Source: Dyella solisilvae (GTDB taxonomy: Bacteria > Pseudomonadota > Gammaproteobacteria > Xanthomonadales > Rhodanobacteraceae). From it: a stretch of DNA of 64,000 nt. The notes under the pieces were generated by a model, which was not told the origin of the DNA, did not search any database, and saw nothing but the letters and a program-made list of their open reading frames with translations. A program made the translations under genes and the position numbers. The stretch lies in NCBI RefSeq assembly GCF_003351225.1, contig NZ_QQSY01000007.1:1-64000 (forward strand), written 5' to 3'. Every line of letters starts with the position of its first letter. Position 1 is the first letter of the stretch. This document shows, piece by piece, positions 16,095-24,121 of this stretch.

Positions 16095-17242
16095 TGACGC
16101 CGCCTGTCCAGCCCTCCCACATGACGGTCCGCAGCGCCGAAGCGGTGCGCGAGTTGCGCGACGAGCTGGCCCAGGTGGCGGGACTGCCCGGCGCCGCCTC
16201 GGGCATCGTGCAGCACCCGGACTGGCTGTTGTTCGAGGTGGCGTGGCGCGGCGACATCATGGCGCCCTATCTGGTGATGGTGCGCGACGGGCAGGGCAAG
16301 CTGATCGGCTACGCGCCGATGCTGGCCTACGTCCATCACGCGCGCATCCACTTCGGCAGTCGCTACCTGCAGGTTTATCGCGGTCGCGCGCTGCGCCTGC
16401 TGGGCGAGGGCGTGGTGGCCGTTCCCGGGCAGCGCAATCTGGTGGAGCGGCAGGTCGCGGACGCACTGCTGGAGGATCGCCAGGCGCGCGTCGTGCGCAT
16501 CCAGGAAACGGCGTTGCCAAACGCGCTGGCCTCGACCATGGCGACCGGCGCGCGCCGCTTCAGCCTCGTGCAGTCGAACATGCTGGATCAACTGAACTGG
16601 AGCATCACACCGCAGGCGTCGTTGGCCGATTACCTGGCCGCGCTCGGTTCGAAGAAGCGCAATGACCTCTCGCGACGGTTGCGCAACGTCTACAAGAAGC
16701 TCGGCGATCAGGCCGAACTGCGTGTGTTCGAAACGCCCGAAAGCGTCGACGAATACGCCGCGCTGATGAACCAGCTGTATGCGCGCAGTTGGCATGCGGC
16801 GGAGCAGCCTGTCGACTGGACCTTGCCAACGCGCGTGGCGCTGTTTCGACAGCTGGCGCAGGACGGCCGGCTCCTCGCGCACGTGCTGATGCAGGGCGAG
16901 CGGCCCGTCGCCTACGTGCATGGCTATCGCCTGGGCGGGCGCTATCTGCTGGACGATACGGGTTACGACGAAGAATTCGCCGCGCTGGGCGCAGGCTCGG
17001 CCCTGGTGTTCCAGGCCGTGCAGGACGTGATGGCGCGCTTCCCTGGCGAAACGATCGACTTCGGCTACGGCGACAACCAGTACAAGCGCGTGCTGGCCAA
17101 TCGCCAGGCCGCGTGCGGCTCGCTCTATCTGGTGCGGGGAGCCTCGCCGCTGGCCCGGTTCGGGTTGATCGCGCCGCTGCGTGGGTTGTATCGCTGGATG
17201 CATGGTCGGATGCGACGGGAGCAGGCGACGAATCCGGCGTAG
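16091..17242 (+). CDS. FemAB/GNAT-like acyltransferase
   Basis: A 383-aa BioF2-like (FemAB-type) GNAT protein, as found in EPS clusters of the exosortase type. Two GNAT-like halves are visible, the second with KKRNDLSRRLRNVYKKLGD, GERPVAYVHGYRLGGRYLLDDTGYDEEF and FGYGDNQYKRVLANR. Family members use aminoacyl-tRNA or acyl-CoA donors to acylate amino groups. Here the acceptor may be an amino sugar of the repeat unit. It is the last gene of the plus-strand arm, 51 bases from the convergent deacetylase. A role in transferring a PKS-NRPS product to sugar is conceivable but unsupported. Confidence 0.75.
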   Translation: MMTPPVQPSHMTVRSAEAVRELRDELAQVAGLPGAASGIVQHPDWLLFEVAWRGDIMAPYLVMVRDGQGKLIGYAPMLAYVHHARIHFGSRYLQVYRGRALRLLGEGVVAVPGQRNLVERQVADALLEDRQARVVRIQETALPNALASTMATGARRFSLVQSNMLDQLNWSITPQASLADYLAALGSKKRNDLSRRLRNVYKKLGDQAELRVFETPESVDEYAALMNQLYARSWHAAEQPVDWTLPTRVALFRQLAQDGRLLAHVLMQGERPVAYVHGYRLGGRYLLDDTGYDEEFAALGAGSALVFQAVQDVMARFPGETIDFGYGDNQYKRVLANRQAACGSLYLVRGASPLARFGLIAPLRGLYRWMHGRMRREQATNPA

Positions 17243-17293
17243 CGAGGACTTGCGCCGCTTTCCACCGTGTTTCGACTTGTCGCTGGCGAATCC

Positions 17294-18073
17294 TCAGCTC
17301 TCGCCCAGCCAATGACGGCGCAGCCGCTGGTAGACCGGGCGGGACCAGCGCTTGAGCGGCTTCTTGAGGTTCCACGCCAGCCATTGCTGCTGGCGCTGCC
17401 TCCCCGTGCCGGTGGCCAGAGCCAGCGCTGCATCGGCCGGCGTGTCATGCCACAGCGCGTAGCGTCCCAACACGTGGCAACCGTCAACCACGTGCGCGTG
17501 GGTGGTCGGCTCCGACGTGAACAGGTAGCGGTAGCCGGCGGCGGCCGCCGCCTGCGCGACGCGCCGCGTGTAGAAACCGCCGGGTATCGAGGCGACGGTG
17601 ACTGGCTCGCTGAGAATCTGCTGAAGGCGATCGCGGCTGTCGCGCCATTGGGCGGCGAGCGCGTCATCGGCCAGATGGGAGATGTCGGCCGGATGTGTAT
17701 GCGAGTGGCTGCCGACCACGTGCCCGAGCCGGCGTAGCGCAAGCAGGTCGTCAACGCCGACAAAGCCCGCCGTGCCAATGCGCTGCGTGGTGATGAAGAA
17801 GTGTCCGGCCATGCCTTGCGCTGCCAGCTGGGCGCCGATGTGCGACGCGCTGGCGCCTCCGTCGTCGAAGGTGAGCAGGCATGCGGATCGGCCGGCATCG
17901 CGCAACGAGGCGACCGGCGGAAAGTGCAGGCCGCTGGCCGCCAATCGCGCCAGATGCACGCCGAAGTCGGCCAAGGTCAGCTTGTAATGGGCCGCGGCGG
18001 CGCCGGGGAAGCCGCTGTCGTCGGCAAAGCCCGGCTCGATCACGTCGTGGTACATCAGCGCCGGAAGGCTCAT
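17294..18073 (-). CDS. Polysaccharide deacetylase (NodB homology), copy 1
   Basis: A 259-aa carbohydrate esterase family 4-like protein. It opens with the LPALMYHDV strand, has the metal-binding TFDDGGAS motif (about residue 85) and the GSHSHTHPADISHL block (HxxxH). It has no obvious signal peptide, so it may act on lipid-linked or cytoplasmic-face intermediates. The start at ATG 18073 overlaps the upstream formyltransferase-like stop (ATGA). It is the last gene of the minus-strand EPS arm. Removal of N-acetyl groups from amino sugars, possibly to free an amine for formyl or acyl transfer, would fit its neighbours. Confidence 0.85.
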   Translation of the reverse strand: MSLPALMYHDVIEPGFADDSGFPGAAAAHYKLTLADFGVHLARLAASGLHFPPVASLRDAGRSACLLTFDDGGASASHIGAQLAAQGMAGHFFITTQRIGTAGFVGVDDLLALRRLGHVVGSHSHTHPADISHLADDALAAQWRDSRDRLQQILSEPVTVASIPGGFYTRRVAQAAAAAGYRYLFTSEPTTHAHVVDGCHVLGRYALWHDTPADAALALATGTGRQRQQQWLAWNLKKPLKRWSRPVYQRLRRHWLGES

Positions 18074-18855
18074 GGGCCGGCTGCCTTCGCCGCCCGCTGC
18101 CAGCGCAGGTAGCGGCTCAGCCATGGCTGTCCCCAGCTTCCGCTGGGGCGGTCGCGGGTGTCCACTACCGAGGCCGTGCCTTCGAATATGTCGCTGAAGC
18201 GCTGTGCGAGCCGGTCGAGGTTCTCCAGCACCACCCGGTACTGGATGACCACATGCGATTCGCGCCGCTCGTCGAACGGGTAACTGTAGTAACCGTAGAC
18301 AGGTCCGGTGTCGACGCCCGCATCGACTTTCAGCAGGGTCATGCCCACGCGTTCCAGATCGCGTTGGGAAAGCGCCCAGAAGCAGCCATGCGCATTGCGG
18401 TACTCCGGGCAGATGCCCGGATGCAGCACGAAGCAGCCGATGCGCGGAATGGCGATCTGCCGTTTCTTCAGCAACTGCTTGCAGCGCGCCAGCACGATGT
18501 CGGGCGCGGTGTGGCGCAGGAAGGCAGCCACGGCCTCATCGTTGACGTCGGCGGCCACCAGTTGCGGAACCGCGGGCGGTTCACCGTAGCGTTCACGCAT
18601 GCGCGTCAGCGCGGCGGCGGTCCAGGCGCGGTCGCGCCGGGCCAGGGCCACGCGCTGGTACAGGCGCATGGCGACAACGTCGAGGAAACGCAGCCAGCCC
18701 ACGCGGCGAATCTCCCGGCGCACGCGTGCGCGCATCTGCGCCGGCGTCTCCGCCAGCACCACCACGCCCGCCAGCTCGGAGAATGACGCCAACCACGCCG
18801 CCAGCCCCGCGCGGTCGAAGTCATCGCCTTCGTGGCAGATCAGCACGGTGCGCAC
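18070..18855 (-). CDS. Formyltransferase-like protein with altered catalytic Asn
   Basis: A 261-aa protein with the formyl-transferase fold. The core is FVLHPGICPEYRNAHG (about residue 131), with Asp in LLKVDAGVDTGPV. In classical formyltransferases the triplet before the catalytic His reads N-x-H; here it is V-L-H, so the Asn of the Asn-His-Asp set is missing, and the reaction cannot be assumed to be N-formylation. The start is the GTG at 18855, with GGAG six bases upstream and a 16-base overlap with the previous gene. It sits next to deacetylase copy 1, which could provide a free amine on a sugar. Confidence 0.68.
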   Translation of the reverse strand: MRTVLICHEGDDFDRAGLAAWLASFSELAGVVVLAETPAQMRARVRREIRRVGWLRFLDVVAMRLYQRVALARRDRAWTAAALTRMRERYGEPPAVPQLVAADVNDEAVAAFLRHTAPDIVLARCKQLLKKRQIAIPRIGCFVLHPGICPEYRNAHGCFWALSQRDLERVGMTLLKVDAGVDTGPVYGYYSYPFDERRESHVVIQYRVVLENLDRLAQRFSDIFEGTASVVDTRDRPSGSWGQPWLSRYLRWQRAAKAAGP

Positions 18856-20033
18856 GTCGCGCTCCTGGCGGCAGCGTGGGCAAGCGGCGGCGGGGGCAGC
18901 TCGAAGTCGCGCCACTGGCCGGGATTGCCTGTTTTTCCTGCTTCCGCCGCCTTGACGATGTTGTAGAGCTCGCGCGAGGTCACGTAGTGCAGCACGTAAC
19001 GATGGCCATCGTTGTAACGGGACTCCAGATATTCGTGCATGGCGTGCATGGGTTCGCCGAGCAGGGTGTCCATGTCGCGTTCCTGGGTGCCGTGCGTGTG
19101 GATCTTGACGAAGATCCAGTCGGGCCGTCCCTCCACGTGCACCGCGGTACGGATCCAGGCGTCGACGCGGCCGGGCGTGGGAGGGCAGGAGCGGCGAACA
19201 TCGGCGTTCTCGATGCGCGGCAGCACGCCACGGCGGCGGTCGCGCCAGTTCAGGCCCAGCGGACCCTGCACGATCATCAGGTCGCCGCTGGGGCTGCCGC
19301 CGACGCGGACGCGTTCGCCGGTGTCGTGCGACTTGGGGCGCAGCGGGTCGTCAGTCGCGTAGTAGATCTCGTTGATGGTGCGCGTCTGCGTGTCGCTGGG
19401 CGCGGAGGGCAGGGTGAAGTCGGCGTAGCAGCCAAGCTCGCGCAACAGCACCAGCTCGTTGTTCAAGCCGCACCAACGGCCATCGGCGCGCGAGTTGTCC
19501 AGGCACCAGTTGCCGTGGATGAAGCCGAAGCGCAGCTCGCCGCTGGCCGGATCGCGGGAAAGCGCGCCGTGTCGAGCGTGCAGCAGTTCATTGAAGCGGG
19601 TGATGGTGGCGCGGAAGTTGTCCTCGGTGTCGTTGTCGTGGTGCAGATGGATTTCAATCTCGCCGAAACCTTCCGCACATAGGGCGGCGAGTTTGTCCAG
19701 GTGCTCCTCGAGGTATTCCTCCTCGGGGTAGAAGAAGCTGTGCTGCGGCGGGCGGCCATCCGCATCGCGATGGGCGCCCGCCAGCAGCCGGTAGTCGTGG
19801 CACCAGCGGTCCACTCGTGCGCGTTGGGTTTCCAGCGAAACGCGGCCCCAGGCGGGCTCGAAATGATCGACGAAGCAGAACATCACGTGCACCGGGCCGT
19901 CGACCTTTCCTGGCGCGCGTCGACGAAGGTAATTGCCGAGCCACAGGTGCATGTTTCGTGTGCGGATGGCGCGCCATAGCAGGGCGACCGCAATCGCAAG
20001 CAAGGCAAGGACGATCAGCGCGGCGACAATCAT
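18840..20033 (-). CDS. Membrane-anchored hypothetical protein in EPS arm
   Basis: A 397-aa protein with one N-terminal membrane helix (IVAALIVLALLAIAVALLW) and a large domain I do not recognise with certainty. It contains VHVMFCFVDHFEPAWG, FGEIEIHLHHDNDTEDN and WIFVKIHTHGTQERDMDTLL. The Asp- and His-rich blocks suggest a metal-dependent hydrolase, perhaps a remote deacetylase-like fold, but I do not assign one. Similar proteins occur in exosortase-type EPS clusters as far as I recall. The start is placed at 20033, which gives the ATGA overlap with the upstream glycosyltransferase; the frame continues upstream without support. Confidence 0.65.
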   Translation of the reverse strand: MIVAALIVLALLAIAVALLWRAIRTRNMHLWLGNYLRRRAPGKVDGPVHVMFCFVDHFEPAWGRVSLETQRARVDRWCHDYRLLAGAHRDADGRPPQHSFFYPEEEYLEEHLDKLAALCAEGFGEIEIHLHHDNDTEDNFRATITRFNELLHARHGALSRDPASGELRFGFIHGNWCLDNSRADGRWCGLNNELVLLRELGCYADFTLPSAPSDTQTRTINEIYYATDDPLRPKSHDTGERVRVGGSPSGDLMIVQGPLGLNWRDRRRGVLPRIENADVRRSCPPTPGRVDAWIRTAVHVEGRPDWIFVKIHTHGTQERDMDTLLGEPMHAMHEYLESRYNDGHRYVLHYVTSRELYNIVKAAEAGKTGNPGQWRDFELPPPPLAHAAARSATCAPC

Positions 20034-21196
20034 GCGGCCCCCGCTGCCGGAAGCAGCGACAGCAACTGCTGGGCGTTGTTGCGCCATTGACGTTCGCGCA
20101 CCACGTAATCGCGTGCGGCGCTGCCGATGCGATGGCGTTCGTCGGCACAGGTGGCGAGGTCGAGTACGCGTTGCACGCAAGCGTCCAGCTCGCCACGCGG
20201 GAACAGCCAGCCAGTGTGGCCGTCGTCGATCACTTCCGCCACCGGCGCGTAATCGGGCGCCACCACCGCCACGCCCATCGCCATCAGCTCGAACAGCTTC
20301 ATCGGCGAACCGTATAGGTTGGAATCGGGCAGCACGGCGTAGTCCATGCAGGCGATCCAGGCCGCCACGTCATCGTGTGGCACGCGGCCGGGGAGGATCA
20401 CGCGGTGGGACAGACCGCGTTCGTCGACCAGCGCGCGCACGGCCGGCAAAGTACGGCCGTCGCCGACCAGCACCAGCACCAGTCCCGGTTGCTCGCGCAG
20501 GCGTTCGGCGATGGCCTCCACGAAGCCATCCACGCCATGCCAGCGTGCAAACACACCAATATGGCCGCACACCACCTGATCGCCCAGGCCGCGCTCGGCG
20601 CGCAGGCGCTCACGGTCGAAGCGGCCGGGGTCGAAACGATGCAGGTCGGCAGCATTGGGCGAGATCACCGAGGGCGCAATGTCGCCGTAGGCAGACTCGG
20701 CCTGCGCGCGGAAATAGCTGGAGATGAATACCAGCCCGGTGCTCTGGCGCAGGCACCAGCCTTCGATCCATCGCGCCAGCGACTTCAGCTTCAGCGGGCG
20801 CACGCGGTGCACCAGCGCCGAGTCGTTGATCTCCAGCACGATCGGAATGCGACGGCGACGCGCCAGCCACACCGTCACGAACAGGAACAGCGAATAGCGC
20901 TCGTAGATCACCTGCGGCCGCACGCGACGGATGGCCTGGCCGACCCGCACCAGGGTGACCAGGTTGTAGGCCAGCTCCAGCAGTTCGAACAGCACGCCGG
21001 GCATGCGCGCCACCAGGCCGGCGAGCCTTCCGCGGCCGGTCGTGGCGGCGGGGCTGAACTCGTGTTCCGGATCGGCGCCCGGAAAGGACAGCACGCTGAC
21101 CTCGTGGCCCAGGTCGCGCAGGGCATGCACGATGCCACGGATGTGCACGCCTTCCACGTGGCGCCCCTGCGTGCGGTGGTGGTAGAGGATCCTCAT
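20030..21196 (-). CDS. Glycosyltransferase family 4 (GT-B), copy 1
   Basis: A 388-aa GT4-like glycosyltransferase. The N-terminal acceptor domain opens MRILYHHRTQGRHVEGVHI. The donor-binding C-terminal domain has CGHIGVFARWHGVDG, VLVGDG, and the nucleotide-sugar motif SPMKLFELMAMGVAVVAPDY with the E-x7-E pair. Probable role: transfer of one sugar to the lipid-linked repeat unit on the cytoplasmic face. The start at 21196 overlaps the upstream stop (ATGA). The sugar is unknown. Confidence 0.88.
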   Translation of the reverse strand: MRILYHHRTQGRHVEGVHIRGIVHALRDLGHEVSVLSFPGADPEHEFSPAATTGRGRLAGLVARMPGVLFELLELAYNLVTLVRVGQAIRRVRPQVIYERYSLFLFVTVWLARRRRIPIVLEINDSALVHRVRPLKLKSLARWIEGWCLRQSTGLVFISSYFRAQAESAYGDIAPSVISPNAADLHRFDPGRFDRERLRAERGLGDQVVCGHIGVFARWHGVDGFVEAIAERLREQPGLVLVLVGDGRTLPAVRALVDERGLSHRVILPGRVPHDDVAAWIACMDYAVLPDSNLYGSPMKLFELMAMGVAVVAPDYAPVAEVIDDGHTGWLFPRGELDACVQRVLDLATCADERHRIGSAARDYVVRERQWRNNAQQLLSLLPAAGAA

Positions 21197-21834
21197 GGTT
21201 CCTTCCTTGGCAACGCACGGAAGTGGTGGCCCTGAGCCAGCCACTCGGGCAGCAGCACGCCCAGCGCGTCGGTGGCGAGGTCGCTGTCGTCATGCATCAG
21301 CACGATGTCGCCCGGCTGCGGCGGCTGGGCGCGCAGCCGCGCCACCAGCGCGTCGGTGGCGGGTTTCTGGTAGTCCATGCTGTCGTAGGACCAGTAGACG
21401 ATGCTGCGCCCGTGGCGCGCGCAATGCAGCAGCAGGCGCGCATCGAGATAGCCTTGCGGGGTGCGCAGCCAGTGCTGCGGTTCGCCGTCGAACTGGCGCA
21501 GCAACTGGTCGGTGCGGCGGAACTCGTCCACCTGCTGGTGCAGCGACATGGGCTTGAACGACCAGTGGCTCCAGGAATGGTTGGCGATGACATGGCCCTC
21601 GTCGACCATCCGCTCGACCAGCGTCGGATGCTGCTCGGCGCGATGGCCGACCAGGAAAAAACTCGCATGCACGCCGTGCGCAGCGAGCAGATCGAGCAGG
21701 CGAGGGGTGTGCTCCGGGTCGGGGCCGTCGTCGAAAGTGAGATAGCGCGCGCCGGCATGGGCCGAGGCATGTGTCCGCAGCAGCCGGTCCGGCAACCAGC
21801 GCAGCAACTGTTGTTTGCGTGGGCGCATGTTCAT
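21193..21834 (-). CDS. Polysaccharide deacetylase (NodB homology), copy 2
   Basis: A 213-aa CE4 protein. The DD motif is YLTFDDGPDPEHTP (about residue 31), the metal-binding HSxSH is ANHSWSHW, the RTPQGY motif supplies the catalytic-base region, and it ends with IVLMHDDS. All five NodB motifs look intact. No signal peptide is evident. It is coupled to the glycosyltransferases on both sides (4-base overlaps), which suggests that it acts on an intermediate of repeat-unit assembly rather than on exported polymer. Confidence 0.88.
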   Translation of the reverse strand: MNMRPRKQQLLRWLPDRLLRTHASAHAGARYLTFDDGPDPEHTPRLLDLLAAHGVHASFFLVGHRAEQHPTLVERMVDEGHVIANHSWSHWSFKPMSLHQQVDEFRRTDQLLRQFDGEPQHWLRTPQGYLDARLLLHCARHGRSIVYWSYDSMDYQKPATDALVARLRAQPPQPGDIVLMHDDSDLATDALGVLLPEWLAQGHHFRALPRKEP

Positions 21835-23009
21835 GCCGTCGCCCTCGCCGCCGCCGGTGCAGTGGCGGCGGCATCGCGCAGGATATCGGCCAGGCGGCTG
21901 ACATTGTCATCCCAGCGGAACGCGCTGGCTTGTCGCGCAATAGCCTCGCGGTCCCAGTGACAGCTGCTGGCTTCGACCAGTGCGCCGGAGAGCGCCTGAC
22001 GATCGTGCGCAGGCGTCAGCAGGCCTGCGACGTCGGGCAGCACCTCCGGGATGCCGCCCACGCGGGTGGCCACCACCGGTGTGCCGCACGCCATCGCCTC
22101 CAGCACCACGTTGGGCACGCCTTCGTTGTGGCTGGGCAGGCACAGCAGGTCGGCTGCGCGAAACCAGTCGCCCAGCGCGTCGTGAGGTATCGCGCCCACC
22201 AGATGCACGCGTTCGGCGAAGCCAAGGGCGGTGGCGCGTTCGAGCAAGGGACCCCAGCACGGTCCCGCGCCGACGTAGACCAGTCGTGCGGCGGGCTGCG
22301 CCGCCATGAGGGCAGGGAATGCTTCCAGCAGGTCCAGACAGCCCTTGCTCTCCTTGAGGTTGCCCACGTAGAGCACCAGTGGGGTGTCTGGCGGCAGGTG
22401 CAGGTGTGCGCGCGCCTGGCTGCGCGAGCCCGGCGAGAACAGCGCCGGATCCACGCCGTTGTACAGCACGTGCACCATCGAACGCGGCGCATCCAGCGCC
22501 ACGGCTTTCTCGGCCAATGCCCGGCTGACCGTCACCACGGCCGCTGCGCCGCGCAGGGCCGAGCGAATCTGCAGGCGGCGCAACGCATGCTCGGCCTGCA
22601 CGTTGAGGTCGCTGCCATGGACTTTCACCACATAAGGGATGCCGAGGCGGCGCGCCAGCCAGCCGGCCGCGGCCGCGTCCGGATAGGCCCAGCTCGCCAG
22701 CAGGCAGTCGTATCCGGCGGCGCGCAGGCGGCGCCCACGCTGCAGCCACAGCGACAACGCCCAGCAGGCGGCGTGCAACGACCGCCCGATGCGCGGCGGA
22801 TAGACGAACGTGAAGTGATCGGTGCGCACGCCGTCGACCGACACCTGGCCCTTCACGCCGGCCATGCGCTCGCGGAAATCCACTGCGGTGAGCACGTCGA
22901 CATCGTGGTGCTGGGCCAGGCGCTCGAATTGCTGACGGTTGAAGGCGCCGCGCAGCGGATCCCATGGCGTGGGAAACAGGTTGGTGAGTACCAGCACGCG
23001 CAGCCGCAT
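21831..23009 (-). CDS. Glycosyltransferase family 4 (GT-B), copy 2
   Basis: A 392-aa GT4-like enzyme. LRVLVLTNLFPTPWDPLRG is the N-terminal strand with the acceptor loop. The C-terminal half has VLYVGNLKESKGCLDLLEA, PSHNEGVPNVVLEAMACG (E-x7-E) and ATRVGGIPEVL. This arrangement, with EGVPN in the donor site, is typical of retaining GT4 enzymes. The start is at ATG 23009, two bases after the upstream stop. The sugar is not assignable from sequence. Confidence 0.9.
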   Translation of the reverse strand: MRLRVLVLTNLFPTPWDPLRGAFNRQQFERLAQHHDVDVLTAVDFRERMAGVKGQVSVDGVRTDHFTFVYPPRIGRSLHAACWALSLWLQRGRRLRAAGYDCLLASWAYPDAAAAGWLARRLGIPYVVKVHGSDLNVQAEHALRRLQIRSALRGAAAVVTVSRALAEKAVALDAPRSMVHVLYNGVDPALFSPGSRSQARAHLHLPPDTPLVLYVGNLKESKGCLDLLEAFPALMAAQPAARLVYVGAGPCWGPLLERATALGFAERVHLVGAIPHDALGDWFRAADLLCLPSHNEGVPNVVLEAMACGTPVVATRVGGIPEVLPDVAGLLTPAHDRQALSGALVEASSCHWDREAIARQASAFRWDDNVSRLADILRDAAATAPAAARATA

Positions 23010-23011
23010 GG

Positions 23012-24121
23012 TCAGTGCCTCGCGGCCTGATAGAGGGTGTCGTAACTGCCCGCCATCGCCTCCAGCGAACCATGCTGCTCCACCCATGCGCGCGCCGCGC
23101 GTCCGCAGGCGCTGGCCTGTTGCGGCGCCTGCAGGAAGGCCAGCATGGCGTCGGCCAGCGCACGCGGGTCGCTGGCCGGCACGAGTCGCCCGGTATGGCC
23201 GTCGTGCACGATCTCGCGGTTGCCGCCGACGTCGGTGGCTACGATCGGCAGCGCGGTGGCGCAGGCCTCGAGCAGGGCCATGGAATAGCCCTCACTCAGC
23301 GAGGACAGCACGAACAGGTCGAGACCGCGCAGCAATCCATGCACGTCGTTGCGATCGCCGAGGAAGTGCACGCGCTGCGCCAGCCCTTCCTCGCGGGCAG
23401 CCTGTTCCAGGCGCTCGCGCAGCTCGCCGTCGCCGATCAATACCAGCGAGGCTTCGGGGTGGCGCGTGTGGATCAGGCTGAAGGCGCGGATCAGGCCGAT
23501 CTGGTCCTTAGCCCAGTTGAGCCGCCCCACGTTGCCGATCAGCGTGCTGAAGTTCGGAAGACGCAGTTCATCGCGAAGGCGCCGATGCATTTCCACGGAC
23601 TGCGGCTCGAACAGGTCCACCGCAATGCCGTTGGGCACCACCCGGGTCTTGGTGTCGGGCACGATGCCGCGCGCCACCGCCTCCCGCCGCGCCGCCTCGC
23701 ACACGGTGACCACCGTGTCCGTGCGCGACAGCGAACGTCGGTAGAGCCATTCACGCCGACCGGCGCGCTGGCCCATGCCCATGCCGTGCCGCGTGTTGAC
23801 GATGCGACGCACGCCCAGCCCGAAGCTGGCGAGCACCGCCTGGTAGTGGGCGACGGCGTTATGCGTATGCAGCACCTCGGTGTCGTGCCGGCCGATGATC
23901 TTCCTTGCCCGCGCCAGCGCGCGCAGGTCCAGACCCGTGCGCTTGTGGCAGCCCGCGACGGGAATCCCCAACGCGTCGAGCTCGTGCGCCTGCGCCCCCG
24001 GTTCGAACAGGCACACCACCTGGCAGCGATGGCCCTGCCGGTGCTGGATCTTCACCAGTTCCAGCACCATCCGCTCCAGCCCGCCGCGGTTGAGGTTCTC
24101 GACGACGTGCGTGATGTTCAC
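23012..24121 (-). CDS. Glycosyltransferase family 4 (GT-B), copy 3
   Basis: A 369-aa GT4-like protein of the exosortase-associated type, opening NITHVVENLNRGGLERMVL. The donor domain carries LIGNVGRLNWAKDQ, LVLIGDGEL and SLSEGYSMALLEACATALP with TDVGGNREIV. The real start is the GTG at 24121, overlapping the CapK-like stop (GTGA). The open frame continues upstream for about 340 codons inside the ligase gene, but that extension is antiparallel-free shadow and has no domain. Confidence 0.9.
   Translation of the reverse strand: MNITHVVENLNRGGLERMVLELVKIQHRQGHRCQVVCLFEPGAQAHELDALGIPVAGCHKRTGLDLRALARARKIIGRHDTEVLHTHNAVAHYQAVLASFGLGVRRIVNTRHGMGMGQRAGRREWLYRRSLSRTDTVVTVCEAARREAVARGIVPDTKTRVVPNGIAVDLFEPQSVEMHRRLRDELRLPNFSTLIGNVGRLNWAKDQIGLIRAFSLIHTRHPEASLVLIGDGELRERLEQAAREEGLAQRVHFLGDRNDVHGLLRGLDLFVLSSLSEGYSMALLEACATALPIVATDVGGNREIVHDGHTGRLVPASDPRALADAMLAFLQAPQQASACGRAARAWVEQHGSLEAMAGSYDTLYQAARH

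Noticed and set aside
5820-17242. Xanthan (gum) cluster
   Set aside because: GumB/C-like genes are present, but the order, hydrolases, barrel and FemAB-like protein differ from gumB-M and no GumD-L series is present. It fits the exosortase-type EPS pattern better.
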